The position numbers were made by a program, and so were the translations under genes. From Bradyrhizobium barranii subsp. apii (GTDB lineage Bacteria > Pseudomonadota > Alphaproteobacteria > Rhizobiales > Xanthobacteraceae), in contig NZ_CP096255.1 in the NCBI RefSeq assembly GCF_011516635.5, positions 5,826,501 through 5,890,500 on the forward strand: DNA of 64,000 nucleotides. Direction: 5' to 3'. The notes under the pieces were generated by a model that saw only the letters and a list, made by a program, of their open reading frames with translations, searched no databases and was not told where the DNA came from. Below, piece after piece: positions 17,016 through 25,561 of this stretch. Position 1 is the stretch's first letter. The number at the start of each line of letters is the position of its first letter.

Positions 17016-17187
17016 GGATTTGGATCTCCGGTGGCGGCGCAAACGACCGCGGCCGCAATCTCTACATGAAGATTGCGGCACTCAACGTCAACCGAATCTG
17101 TCCTACGACCGCGCGGCGAAGCCTGATGTCGCTGCCTCGCCCGTGGTCCTAGGGGCGATGATGCTTCATCGATCTCATCGCGCTCGA

Positions 17188-17421
17188 TTATCCGCGCACC
17201 TTGCTATCGATAACCCACGCATCCATGCTCTCTTTGCACGCGTTGCCGATATGGCTCCTGTACCTGTTCAGGCAAACAACAATGCGCCCGCCCCCCGGCA
17301 CGACACTGGGGCAGTATTTGAAATATTCCACCCTACAGGCGATTTCCATTTTCTCGGCAGCAAGAGCCACTCCGGAAAATGCGGTTGCGGCCACGACTAC
17401 GGCAAGGCAAAGCTTGGTCAT
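17188..17421 (-). CDS. Small secreted cysteine-rich repeat protein, paralogue of its neighbour
   Basis: ATG 17421 (MTKLCLAVVVAATAF) has a GGAGG ribosome-binding site and gives a 77-residue protein with a signal peptide ending near ALAAE. The mature domain repeats the neighbour's pattern: C-x3-YFKYC-x4-PGGGRI-x2-CL and a final C before ESMDAW. The two genes lie 172 bases apart on the same strand and look like an old tandem duplication. Role unknown; secretion and paired cysteines suggest a periplasmic structural or binding peptide. Confidence 0.75.
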   Translation of the reverse strand: MTKLCLAVVVAATAFSGVALAAEKMEIACRVEYFKYCPSVVPGGGRIVVCLNRYRSHIGNACKESMDAWVIDSKVRG

Positions 17422-17531
17422 CGTCAAACCTCCATCGTGTCGATCGGCAATTTTGGGTTGTAAGCATACATCGTGGAACGCCGATGACAACGGTTGCGAG
17501 TCATTTCTGAAGATTTCCAGTCGTTGGGCCC

Positions 17532-18308
17532 ATGAGGATCGCGACGTTCAACATCAACAATGTCAACCGCCGCCTGCCCAACCTGTTGCGTTGGCTGAGC
17601 GCGGCGAAGCCTGATGTCGTCGCGCTCCAGGAACTGAAGGCAGCCGACGGCGAATTTCCGGCAGCGGCCATCGAACAGGCCGGTTACGGCGCGGTGTGGC
17701 GTGGACAGAAGACCTGGAACGGCGTCGCCATCCTCGCCCGCAATGCCGAGCCCATTCTCACGCGCGACCGGCTGCCAGGAAAAGCTGATGACTACGAAGC
17801 CCGCTACATCGAGGCCGCCGTGCGCGGAATCATCGTCACCAGCATTTACCTGCCGAACGGCAATCCGCAGCCGGGACCGAAATTCGACTACAAGCTCGAC
17901 TGGTTCGCGCGCCTCAAGCGCCACGCCAAGACCTTCATCAAGCAGGATCTGCCCGTGGTGCTCGCCGGCGACTACAACGTCGCGCCTGATGAGATCGAAA
18001 TCTATCCGACGCGGTCATGGGACAAGGATGCGCTGATCCAGCCGAAGAGCCGCGCGGCGTTTGCCTCGCTCGTCGAACAAGGCTGGTGCGATGCGATCCG
18101 TGAGCTGCATCCGGACAAGCGCATCTACACGTTCTGGGACTACAAGCGAAACCGCTGGCCGCGCGATGCGGGCCTGCGGCTCGATCATCTCCTGCTCAGC
18201 CCTGCCCTCGTCTCGCGGCTGGCCAAGGCGGGTGTCGACAAGAAGGTGCGCGGCGAGGATGGGGCGAGCGATCACGCGCCGGCGTGGGTGCTGCTGAAGG
18301 AGCGTTGA
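17532..18308 (+). CDS. xthA: Exodeoxyribonuclease III (AP endonuclease)
   Basis: A 258-residue Mg-dependent endonuclease/exonuclease/phosphatase-fold enzyme for base-excision repair at abasic sites. Conserved residues are visible: N7 in TFNINN, E34 in LQELK, GDYN (146-149, with the catalytic Asp) and SDHAP with H248. LRLDHLLLS is also typical of ExoIII. Length fits bacterial XthA. It stands alone and is followed immediately by a palindromic intergenic repeat shared with another site in the window. Confidence 0.93.
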   Translation: MRIATFNINNVNRRLPNLLRWLSAAKPDVVALQELKAADGEFPAAAIEQAGYGAVWRGQKTWNGVAILARNAEPILTRDRLPGKADDYEARYIEAAVRGIIVTSIYLPNGNPQPGPKFDYKLDWFARLKRHAKTFIKQDLPVVLAGDYNVAPDEIEIYPTRSWDKDALIQPKSRAAFASLVEQGWCDAIRELHPDKRIYTFWDYKRNRWPRDAGLRLDHLLLSPALVSRLAKAGVDKKVRGEDGASDHAPAWVLLKER

Positions 18309-18310
18309 TC

Positions 18311-18435
18311 TCGTAGGGTGGGCAAAGGCGCTCTTGCGCCGTGCCCACCATCTTCTATCGCGAGTAAGGTGGTGGGCACGCTTCCGCCTTCGCTCTTCGA
18401 GCTACGGCGGACAAGTCGCTTTGCCCACCCTACGA
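18311..18435. repeat. Palindromic intergenic repeat, copy 1
   Basis: A 125-base element between two convergent genes. The ends are 17-base inverted repeats (TCGTAGGGTGGGCAAAG at 18311-18327 and its complement at 18419-18435). Inside, GGCGC..GCGCC and GTGCCCACC/GGTGGGCAC repeats form nested stems. A second copy occurs at 37119-37216. The layout resembles a non-autonomous palindromic repeat, and similar sequences are frequent in Bradyrhizobium genomes as far as I recall. Confidence 0.8.
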
Positions 18436-18447
18436 GATCGCGCCAGA

Positions 18448-19263
18448 TCAACGCCCGTAAAATTCCTGCACCGTATCCCACGCCGCCTTTTGCAGCAGTT
18501 GGGTGGTCTCCGCATCCAGTCCCATGTTGTAGGAAGTGCCGACCGGCGAGCGCCCGGTCAGCGCGGCGAGTGTCACGCAGGTTGCCAGGTACGTGCCCGC
18601 CGGACTCGGGTGCCTCTTGTCCGGAGCATACAGATTGAGCTCCGGCTGGAGCTTGCGCACGCGCGCGAAGGCGAGGCCTGCGGGAATCACGAGCGCATCA
18701 TTGGCATTGCCGGCGAGCGTATAGGCCTCGGCCAAGGCTTCCGTCATCTCCGGCTTGTCGGCATAGGCCCAGGACATAAAGAACACCGGCCGCATGCCAT
18801 GGGCACGGACGATCTCGCTGTCCTTCTTGGCGAAGGTCGCGAACGCGTCCTTCAATTGCGGATGGATCGGGCACTGGCTGCAATCCATCATGACGACGGC
18901 GTCGAACTGCCTGCCCGACTTGTTGAAGACGACGTTGTTCTGCTCGTCGAAGGAATAGGCGCCGATGCCGCCCGGCCGCAGCAGATTGTCCATGTCGTGC
19001 CAATCGAGGCCGGAGCCGCCGATCGTAGCCATGGTGTTGCGGTACGCCGCCTTGTTGTCAGCATCAGCCGCGCGCTCCATGAAGGAGAGATGCCCGGGCA
19101 TGCCGTTGTTGTAGTAGAAGAAGCTGTTGCCGACGAACAGCGCGGCCTTGGGGAAGTCAGGTCCTGATGTCGTGACCTTCGGTTTGGTCTGCGCCTGCGC
19201 GTTGAAGCCGGCTGCAACGGCCAGACACATTGCGAGCATCACTCGCGCAAAAAGACGCATCAT
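18448..19263 (-). CDS. Secreted SGNH/GDSL-type hydrolase-like protein
   Basis: A 271-residue protein with a signal peptide (about 1-24, ending NAQAQ). Block I resembles SGNH hydrolases with the nucleophile candidate S47 in FVGNSFFYYNN; block V is D215-x-x-H218 in DKRHPSPAGTYLA, giving a plausible Ser-Asp-His set. VVMMDCSQCP and PVFFMSWAYADKP fill the middle. It is probably a periplasmic esterase or acyl-modifying enzyme; the substrate is unknown. ATG 19260 is an equally possible start. No operon partner is evident. Confidence 0.7.
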   Translation of the reverse strand: MMRLFARVMLAMCLAVAAGFNAQAQTKPKVTTSGPDFPKAALFVGNSFFYYNNGMPGHLSFMERAADADNKAAYRNTMATIGGSGLDWHDMDNLLRPGGIGAYSFDEQNNVVFNKSGRQFDAVVMMDCSQCPIHPQLKDAFATFAKKDSEIVRAHGMRPVFFMSWAYADKPEMTEALAEAYTLAGNANDALVIPAGLAFARVRKLQPELNLYAPDKRHPSPAGTYLATCVTLAALTGRSPVGTSYNMGLDAETTQLLQKAAWDTVQEFYGR

Positions 19264-19361
19264 GGCTTCCCCCCCTTTTTCTCTGGAGCCGGACCAAATC
19301 AGCTTTTCAAAATCGCCTCAAGGTCACAGACGCGCAGCGGACATGCGCGCGCCCTGCATGC

Positions 19362-19730
19362 TCACCACAAATTCCTGCCGTCGATCATGTTCACCGGCAC
19401 GGCGTCGAGATCGAAATCGTCGAACAGGCGCGCGTTCACCGCAACCTTGGGATTGTCGAAATCGGGGTTGCCGGTCGACCAGTCCGGCGACTCCGAATAG
19501 GTGCCGCAGCCGCAGCTCGCGCAGAAATGATGTTTGACCGTGCGGCTGCCCCAGAGATAGGTCGCGACATTTTCCGGCGGCGACAGCAGGCGAAATTGCG
19601 CCGGCGTGTAATAGGCCCACAACGCGCCCCGCTTGGCGCAGAGTGAGCAGGTGCAGCGCGTCACGCTCGCCGGCACCTCCGTCACCTCGAATACCGTCTC
19701 ACCGCAATGACAGCTCGCCTCGATCGGCAT
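19362..19730 (-). CDS. GFA family (glutathione-dependent formaldehyde-activating-like) zinc protein
   Basis: A 122-residue protein of the GFA/CENP-V fold. The zinc ligand pattern is complete: CHCG (from C7), CTCSLC in the first third, and HHFCASCGCGTY later. True Gfa accelerates formation of S-hydroxymethylglutathione, but most short relatives have no proven activity. No formaldehyde-oxidation genes lie nearby, so the specific role is open. Confidence 0.87.
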   Translation of the reverse strand: MPIEASCHCGETVFEVTEVPASVTRCTCSLCAKRGALWAYYTPAQFRLLSPPENVATYLWGSRTVKHHFCASCGCGTYSESPDWSTGNPDFDNPKVAVNARLFDDFDLDAVPVNMIDGRNLW

Positions 19731-19806
19731 GACCCGCTCCCCGTTTTGTCAGGAGATGGTCGTAGCCTGCCCCTGCTGCCAACATGCTGTCAGCAGCGCA
19801 ACTCGG

Positions 19807-20124
19807 TCACGGAGCCTCATTCGCGGACAGCCGCCTGGCGTTCGCGGCCACGTGCTCGCGATAGCGCTGGACGACCGCGGCCGGCGTTGCTCCCGCAAGC
19901 AGGCTCGCGGCCGCCTCGAAAGCCGCGGCGATCTTCTCGCTGACCATCAGCGCGGCCTCCTGCCCGGCGGCCTCGTCGCCACGGCTGAGCTTCTCGCAGC
20001 GCAGCCGCACCACCTCGCTCGCTTCGACCGCGAGCATCGCGCCCGCATACCAGGGAAAGCCGTTGTCGGATCCGCTGAGCGCCGCATGGCGGTCGAGGGC
20101 GGAAAAAGAAAGATGATCGGGCAT
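19807..20124 (-). CDS. Hypothetical protein
   Basis: A 105-residue frame with a GAGG ribosome-binding site and a coherent helical, Ala/Glu-rich composition, which support it as a real gene. The N-terminus (MPDHLSFSALDRHAALSGS) is followed by helices rich in EVVRLRCEKL and EKIAAAFEAAASLL. No signal peptide, membrane segment or known motif is visible. It is divergent from the FadR gene 179 bases away. Function unknown. Confidence 0.6.
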   Translation of the reverse strand: MPDHLSFSALDRHAALSGSDNGFPWYAGAMLAVEASEVVRLRCEKLSRGDEAAGQEAALMVSEKIAAAFEAAASLLAGATPAAVVQRYREHVAANARRLSANEAP

Positions 20125-20241
20125 CGCGACCTCAAATTCTTTGAGTGAACGCTCCGATCAATACGCCTCAAATTTGAAGGATCCGGCCGGGGAACCGGTC
20201 GGATTGGCCGCGCCTGCCACACCCGCAATTAACCAAGGCTC

Positions 20242-20290
20242 TTGACGCCGACGCTCTGGTCATCATACTGGTCTGACCAAGATCAGACCA
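20242..20290 (+). promoter_or_regulatory. Promoter and FadR-type operator of the catabolic operon
   Basis: A promoter-like pair TTGACG (20242-20247) and CATACT (20264-20269), 16 bases apart, overlaps a strong operator. TGGTCTGACCA (20269-20279) fits the TNGTNNNACNA pattern of FadR-subfamily GntR regulators, and TGGTCTGA (20269-20276) is also repeated inverted as TCAGACCA (20283-20290). The site ends 13 bases before the regulator's ATG, so autorepression and control of the whole operon are likely. Confidence 0.72.
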
Positions 20291-20303
20291 AAAAGAGACC
20301 GGG

Positions 20304-21044
20304 ATGGAAGTGAAGCGAGCCACTGAGGGCGAAAAAGGGTTCGAGAAGGTGTTCGCCTTCCTGCGCGAACGCCTGCTTGCGGGCTCGCTCAAGCCCGGCG
20401 ACCGCCTGATTTCCGAGCGCGAGCTGGCGACCCTCCTTGGCGTCAGCCGGCCGATCGTCCGCGAGGCGCTACGCGCCCTCACCGTGCTCGGCATCGTCGA
20501 GATCCGCGACCGCATCGGCACCGTGGTGACGCAGCCGGACGTCTCGGTGCTGAACGACTTCTTCACCTTCGCGCTCGCCCAGCAGGCGGACATGCTCGAT
20601 GACGTCATGCAGGCGCGCGTCGCGATCGAGTGTCAGGCGATCCGGCTCGCCTGCGAGCGCGCCAACATCGCCGATTTCGAACGCCTGCAGCGTGCGCTCG
20701 CGAAGATCGGAGATACGATCGACGAGGCCGATGCCGGCGGCATGGCCGACTTCGAATTCCATCGCGCCATCGTCGTGGCATCGCATTCGGAAACATTGAC
20801 GGTCTTGCACGGTTCGCTGGCGGGACTTCTGACGCATTCGCATCGCAGCCGCCGCGAGCTGGTGCAGGCCTTCCCGTCGATGAAGACGTACCTGATCGAC
20901 GACCACCGGCGCATCTTCGACGCGATCATCGCGCGTGACCCCGAGCGAGCGGATGCGACGCTGCGCAAGCATTTTGCCATTGGCGACGAATACCGCAGGC
21001 GCGCCGTCGTCGGCGACATCGACAAGACCAGCGCCTCAGGCTGA
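20304..21044 (+). CDS. FadR-subfamily GntR transcriptional regulator
   Basis: A 246-residue regulator. The winged helix-turn-helix occupies about residues 33-75 (GDRLISERELATLLGVSRPIVREALRAL, split here by the turn) and ends with a GTVV wing; the C-terminal all-helical FCD domain contains FEFHRAIV and the metal-ligand-type histidines HSHRSR and DDHRRI. FCD proteins usually bind organic acids. It is the first gene of a run leading to a hydroxyacid dehydrogenase, an ABC importer and an RpiB-like isomerase, and its probable operator is just upstream, so it likely represses the operon until a substrate-derived acid binds. Confidence 0.88.
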   Translation: MEVKRATEGEKGFEKVFAFLRERLLAGSLKPGDRLISERELATLLGVSRPIVREALRALTVLGIVEIRDRIGTVVTQPDVSVLNDFFTFALAQQADMLDDVMQARVAIECQAIRLACERANIADFERLQRALAKIGDTIDEADAGGMADFEFHRAIVVASHSETLTVLHGSLAGLLTHSHRSRRELVQAFPSMKTYLIDDHRRIFDAIIARDPERADATLRKHFAIGDEYRRRAVVGDIDKTSASG

Positions 21045-21097
21045 TCGCGGCAGGCCAACAAGCAAGAAACCAATCAACCAAGAAACGGACGACTGAC

Positions 21098-21997
21098 ATG
21101 GGACGGAACGACAAGGGCAATGTCGGCTTCATCGGCATCGGCACGATGGGCCGCGAGATGGTGCGCAACCTCCTGGTGGCCGGGCATGCGGTTCGCGTCT
21201 TCGATCTCAACGAAGCCGCCTTGGCCGACAGCGTCAAGGAAGGCGCGGCCGGCGCCAACAGCCCCGCCGACGCAGCGCAAGACGCCGACATCGTCATCAC
21301 CATGCTGCCCGACACGCCCCATGTCGAAGCGACTATCTACGGCGAGAACGGCCTCCTGAAGTCGCCGCCACCGGTCAAGCTTATCATCGACATGAGCACG
21401 ATCTCACCGGTCGCCGTCCGCCGCATCCATGCCGACCTGCAAAAGGTCGGCGTCAGCTTCATCGACGCGCCGGTCTCCGGCGGACCGGTGGGCGCCAAGA
21501 ACGCTGCGCTCTCGATCATGGCCGGCGGCGATGCGGCTGCCTTTGCGCAGGCAGAACCGTTCTTCCGTGCAATGGGCACGACCATCACGCATGTCGGCGC
21601 GTCCGGCGCGGGGCAAACCGTCAAGCTTTGCAATCAGCTGATCTGCGGTATCAACATCCAGGCGATCTGCGAGGCGCTGGCGCTCGGGCGCGCGTCGGGC
21701 ATCGATCTCAACCTGCTGCGTCGTGTGCTGCTCGGTGGCTCCGCCGCCTCGTGGATGCTCGACAAGCTCGGCCCCGCGATGATCGCGGGCGACGTCTCCG
21801 CCGGCTTCCGGATCGATCTCCAGCTCAAGGATCTCCGCCTGGTGCAGGAGCACGCACAGGCGCTGAGCGTGCCGCTGCCCGGCACCGCGCTCGTCACCAG
21901 CCAATATGTCGATGCGCGCGCCCATGGCGAAGGCAGCAACGGCAATCAGGCGCTGTTCCGCGTCTATGACCGCATGACCAACCAGACCACCGGCTGA
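21098..21997 (+). CDS. NAD(P)-dependent beta-hydroxyacid dehydrogenase (3-hydroxyisobutyrate dehydrogenase family)
   Basis: A 299-residue oxidoreductase. The Rossmann motif GFIGIGTMGREM is near residues 10-21, the substrate-binding loop is DAPVSGGPVGA (about 123-133), and the catalytic lysine is K176 in GQTVKLCNQ. Family members oxidise 3-hydroxyisobutyrate, tartronate semialdehyde, L-threonate or sulfolactaldehyde; the sequence alone does not separate these. Being second in a FadR-controlled transport operon argues for a role in catabolism of the imported compound rather than valine breakdown. Confidence 0.87.
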   Translation: MGRNDKGNVGFIGIGTMGREMVRNLLVAGHAVRVFDLNEAALADSVKEGAAGANSPADAAQDADIVITMLPDTPHVEATIYGENGLLKSPPPVKLIIDMSTISPVAVRRIHADLQKVGVSFIDAPVSGGPVGAKNAALSIMAGGDAAAFAQAEPFFRAMGTTITHVGASGAGQTVKLCNQLICGINIQAICEALALGRASGIDLNLLRRVLLGGSAASWMLDKLGPAMIAGDVSAGFRIDLQLKDLRLVQEHAQALSVPLPGTALVTSQYVDARAHGEGSNGNQALFRVYDRMTNQTTG

Positions 21998-22008
21998 ACC
22001 TGACGGCG

Positions 22009-22692
22009 ATGAGCCTCCAACTCGACTTTCCCGCAGTGCTGGAGCGTTGGCCGAATTTTCTGGCCGGCGCGGCGCTGACGCTGGAGTTGGCGGCTTTCGC
22101 GACGGTGCTCGGCGCCCTGTTCGGTACGCTCGCAGCCGTCGGCCGCGGCTCACGAAGCCCGCTGATCGCAGGCGCCTGCAAAGTCTATGTCGAGACGATC
22201 CGCAACACCCCGCTGCTGGTCCAGATATTCCTGGTCTATTTCGGCCTTGCCAGCCTCGGGATGAAATTCTCGGCGTTCACGGTGGCCGTGGCCGCGTTGA
22301 CGATCAACGTCGGCGCCTACACCGCCGAGATCATGCGCGCCGGCTTCGAGGCGATCCCGCGCGGACAGATCGAGGCCGCCGAGGGGCTCGCGCTGTCGCG
22401 ACTGCAAATCTACTGGCACATCATCCTGCTGCCGGCGATCGAGAAGGTCTATCCGGCGTTGACCAGCCAGTTCGTGCTGTTGATGCTGGCCTCCTCGGTC
22501 TGCTCGCAGATCTCGGCGGAGGAACTCACCGCCGTCGCCAACTACATCCAGTCGGACACCTATCGCGCGTTCGAGACCTACATCATCGTCGCCGTGCTCT
22601 ACGTCATCCTGTCGCTGGTGATGCGCGCAGGCTTCTGGGGCCTCGGCCTCGTGCTGTTTCCGCGCCGGCGCCGGCTCGGCACGCCGTTGTGA
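22009..22692 (+). CDS. Amino-acid type ABC transporter permease (first of two)
   Basis: A 227-residue permease of the HisM/GlnP family with about five membrane helices. ETIRNTPLLVQIFLVYFGLA and the ATPase-coupling EAA loop EAAEGLALSRLQIYWHI are clear. It forms a heterodimer with the next gene product, which starts one base after its stop. The transporter is of the polar amino-acid class, though such systems also import opines and small acids. It lies 11 bases after the dehydrogenase gene. Confidence 0.92.
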   Translation: MSLQLDFPAVLERWPNFLAGAALTLELAAFATVLGALFGTLAAVGRGSRSPLIAGACKVYVETIRNTPLLVQIFLVYFGLASLGMKFSAFTVAVAALTINVGAYTAEIMRAGFEAIPRGQIEAAEGLALSRLQIYWHIILLPAIEKVYPALTSQFVLLMLASSVCSQISAEELTAVANYIQSDTYRAFETYIIVAVLYVILSLVMRAGFWGLGLVLFPRRRRLGTPL

Positions 22693-22693
22693 G

Positions 22694-23368
22694 ATGACCA
22701 TGGGCGGACATCTCAACATCAATCATCTGATGTTCCTCGGTCAGGGCGCGCTGTGGACGATTGGCCTGTCCGTGATCGCGCTGATCGGCGGCGGCATCGT
22801 CGGCTTCGTGATCGCGCTCGCACGCATCTCGCCGCTCAAATCGGTGCGGATCGCCAGCGGCGTCTACGTCCAGCTGATCCAGGGCACGCCGCTGCTCGTC
22901 ATCCTGTTCCTCGGCTATTTCGGCCTCGCCGCGATCGGCCTCAAGGTCTCGCCGTTAGCTGCCGCCGGCGCTTCGCTCACGCTCTATGTCTCGGCCTATC
23001 TCGGCGAGATCTGGCGCGGCTGCATCCAGTCGGTGCCGAAGCCGCAATGGGAGGCCGCCGAAGGCCTCGCGCTGAGCCGGACCCAGCGCATGATGAAGGT
23101 GATCCTGCCGCAGGCGATCCGCATCGCGACGCCGCCGACCGTCGGCTTCATGGTGCAGATCATCAAGAACACCTCGCTCGCCTCCGTGGTCGGCTTCGTC
23201 GAGCTGATGCGGTCGGGCCAGATCGTCAACAACTCGCTGTTCGAGCCGTTCGCCATCTACGCGATCATCGCCGTCGTCTATTTCGCCATGTGCTATCCCC
23301 TGTCCCTGTTCAGCCAGAAGCTGGAACGGCGGATGGGGCGTGGCAGGTCCAACCTCGCACCAGCCTGA
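22694..23368 (+). CDS. Amino-acid type ABC transporter permease (second of two)
   Basis: A 224-residue inner-membrane permease, partner of the preceding gene. The motif QLIQGTPLLVILFLGYFGLA (start of the coupling region) and EAAEGLALSRTQRMMKV are present. About five membrane helices are visible. ATG 22694 is followed by a second ATG two codons on; either may be used. The gene ends one base before the ATG of the ATPase gene, showing tight coupling. Confidence 0.92.
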   Translation: MTMGGHLNINHLMFLGQGALWTIGLSVIALIGGGIVGFVIALARISPLKSVRIASGVYVQLIQGTPLLVILFLGYFGLAAIGLKVSPLAAAGASLTLYVSAYLGEIWRGCIQSVPKPQWEAAEGLALSRTQRMMKVILPQAIRIATPPTVGFMVQIIKNTSLASVVGFVELMRSGQIVNNSLFEPFAIYAIIAVVYFAMCYPLSLFSQKLERRMGRGRSNLAPA

Positions 23369-23369
23369 C

Positions 23370-24128
23370 ATGCAGCAAAACCCCTCCTCCTCCGAACCGA
23401 TCGTGTCGCTCCGCGACGTGCAGAAGAGCTTTGGCCCGCTCCGGGTGCTCGATGGTGTCTCCTTTGCCGTCGAGCGCGGCGAAGTGCTGGCGCTGATCGG
23501 CCGCTCCGGCTCCGGCAAGAGCACGGCGCTGCGCTGCATCGACCGCTTCGAGAAGGTGGACGGCGGCCAGATCGTCGTGTGCGGGCATCGCGTCGATCGT
23601 CCCGATGTCGATCTGCGCGCGCTGCGCCAGGACGTTGGCATCGTGTTCCAGAGCTACAATCTGTTTCCGCACCTCACGATCGAACAGAACATCACGCTCG
23701 CCCCCTGCGCGGTGAAGGGCATGGCCACCTCGCAAGCCAGGGACCTCGCGCGCAAAGTGCTGGCCCAGGTCGGGCTCGAGGAGAAACTGCACGCCTATCC
23801 CGAGCAGCTCTCGGGCGGACAGCAGCAGCGCGCGGCCATCGCCCGCTCGCTGGCGATGCAGCCGAAAGTGATGCTGTTCGACGAGGTCACCTCCGCGCTC
23901 GATCCCGAGCTTACCGGCGAGGTGCTGAAGGTGATCGAGCAATTGGCGGCGGACGGCATGACCATGGTGATGGTCACCCATGAGATGGGTTTTGCCAAAG
24001 GCATCGCCGACCGGATCGTCTTCATGCATCGCGGCAAGGTCCACGAGACCGGCCCCGCCTCGATCCTGACGTCGCCGGCGACGCCCGAACTCACGCAATT
24101 CGTGGGCACTGGAAACTTAAAATCATAA
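23370..24128 (+). CDS. Amino-acid type ABC transporter ATP-binding protein
   Basis: The start is ATG 23370 (MQQNPSSSEP), one base after the permease stop; a GTG 30 bases earlier would overlap the permease gene. The 252-residue ATPase has Walker A GRSGSGKST (44-52), Q-loop in VFQSYNLF, signature LSGGQQQRAAIARSL, Walker B VMLFDEVTSALD and H-loop in VTHEMGF, all typical of GlnQ/HisP. It energises uptake of the operon's substrate. Confidence 0.93.
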   Translation: MQQNPSSSEPIVSLRDVQKSFGPLRVLDGVSFAVERGEVLALIGRSGSGKSTALRCIDRFEKVDGGQIVVCGHRVDRPDVDLRALRQDVGIVFQSYNLFPHLTIEQNITLAPCAVKGMATSQARDLARKVLAQVGLEEKLHAYPEQLSGGQQQRAAIARSLAMQPKVMLFDEVTSALDPELTGEVLKVIEQLAADGMTMVMVTHEMGFAKGIADRIVFMHRGKVHETGPASILTSPATPELTQFVGTGNLKS

Positions 24129-24147
24129 CAGGAGAGGACAACCAAGG

Positions 24148-24942
24148 ATGACAAACAAGACACTGCTGGGGACCGCCGCCGCGCTGTTCGGCCTCGTCAT
24201 GATATCAGCCACGCCGGCATCGGCCGACCTGCTCGACGACATCACGCAGGCCAAGAAGATCCGCATCTCGACGGACGTCGCCATTCCGCCCTCGGGTATG
24301 ATGGACAGCAGCATGAAGCCGACCGGCTCCGACGTCGAGGTGGCGCAACTGCTCGCCAAGGATTGGGGGCTCGAACTCGAATTCATCCAGACCACCGGCG
24401 CAACCCGCATCCCCAACGTCCTGACCGGCAAGGCCGACATCATCATCTCGACCCTGTCGGTGACGCCCGATCGCGCCAAGGTCATCGACTTCACCAAGCG
24501 CTATGCGACGCTGCAATCCGACGTCGGCTGCCTGAAATCCTCGACCGTCAAGGACTGGCCCGATCTGAAGGACAAGTCGATCGGCGTCTCCCGCGGCACC
24601 ACGCAGGACACCACCCTGTCCAACATGAAGGACAAGGACCTCAAGATCTCGCGCTACGACGACGACGCCACGATGGTGACGGCGGCCGTCTCCGGTCAGG
24701 TCGACTGCGTCGCCTCGTCGGCGACGATCATCAACCAGATCGGGGTGAAGAACCCGTCGCGTGTGTTCGAGTCCAGGATCCCGCTGGCGACCTTCGACCT
24801 CGCGATCGGCCTGAAGAAGGGTGAGCAGCGCCTGATGGACAAACTCAACGCCTGGATCACCGAGAACGTCAAGAACGGCAAGCTCAACGCGATCTACAAG
24901 AAATTCCACGGGGTCGAGCTGCCGCCCGACATGCGCAGCTGA
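24148..24942 (+). CDS. Periplasmic substrate-binding protein of the amino-acid type ABC importer
   Basis: A 264-residue family-3 solute-binding protein with a signal peptide (cleaved near PASAD). AKKIRISTDVAIPPSG, TGKADIIISTLSVTPDRAK and GVSRGTTQD are family-3 landmarks. The usual ligand-contact Asp/Arg pattern is present, but the ligand cannot be named. Placement after the ATPase gene, with the ribosome-binding site AGGAGAGG, completes a four-gene importer. Confidence 0.92.
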   Translation: MTNKTLLGTAAALFGLVMISATPASADLLDDITQAKKIRISTDVAIPPSGMMDSSMKPTGSDVEVAQLLAKDWGLELEFIQTTGATRIPNVLTGKADIIISTLSVTPDRAKVIDFTKRYATLQSDVGCLKSSTVKDWPDLKDKSIGVSRGTTQDTTLSNMKDKDLKISRYDDDATMVTAAVSGQVDCVASSATIINQIGVKNPSRVFESRIPLATFDLAIGLKKGEQRLMDKLNAWITENVKNGKLNAIYKKFHGVELPPDMRS

Positions 24943-25010
24943 AACCAGGGAAAATCGTGGCAGCCGCGAAGCGGCTGTCACGACCAACGTAAACTCAAGA
25001 AGGACATCAC

Positions 25011-25457
25011 ATGCGTCTCGTCATCGGATCCGACCACGCCGGCTGGCCGCTCAAGCAGACCGTTATCGATCACATCCGCAGCCTCGGCCACGACGTCGTC
25101 GATGTCGGCTCCCATGACGACAAGCCGGTGGATTTCCCCGACATCGCACGGGCCGTGGCGCAGAAGGTGACGTCAGGCGAAGCCGCACGCGGCATCATGG
25201 TGTGCGGCACCGGCGTCGGCGCCTCGATCGCGGCCAACAAGATGAAGGGCATCCGCGCCGCGGTTTGCCACGATGTTCATTCCGCCCATCAGAGCGTCGA
25301 GCATGACGACGTCAACGTCATGTGCATCGGCGCGCAGATCGTCGGCGCCTGGCTCGCCGTGGATCTGGTCTCGTCCTATCTCTCCGCCGAATTCTCGACG
25401 GACGAGGATTTTCGCCGCCGCGTCGAGAAGCTGCGCATCATGGACGAGCAAGGCTGA
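25011..25457 (+). CDS. rpiB: RpiB/LacAB family sugar-phosphate isomerase
   Basis: A 148-residue isomerase of the RpiB family. SDHAG (D8, H9) at the N-terminus and the catalytic cysteine in VCGTGVGASIAANK are conserved, as is EHDDVNVMCIGAQ. RpiB converts ribose-5-phosphate to ribulose-5-phosphate; close relatives act on allose-, galactose- or erythrulose-phosphates. Its place at the end of the FadR operon, with a hydroxyacid dehydrogenase and importer, suggests a catabolic tetrose or sugar-acid step rather than the housekeeping reaction. A GGA-type ribosome-binding site supports ATG 25011. Confidence 0.88.
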   Translation: MRLVIGSDHAGWPLKQTVIDHIRSLGHDVVDVGSHDDKPVDFPDIARAVAQKVTSGEAARGIMVCGTGVGASIAANKMKGIRAAVCHDVHSAHQSVEHDDVNVMCIGAQIVGAWLAVDLVSSYLSAEFSTDEDFRRRVEKLRIMDEQG

Positions 25458-25561
25458 CGGCCGGCCCGGACCGCATGCGCTGAGCGATCGGTTCCCTCGC
25501 CTGGAATGGATCGCCCACATCGCCGGCCACGGCTAAACTCTCCCGATTCGTGGAGAGCACC

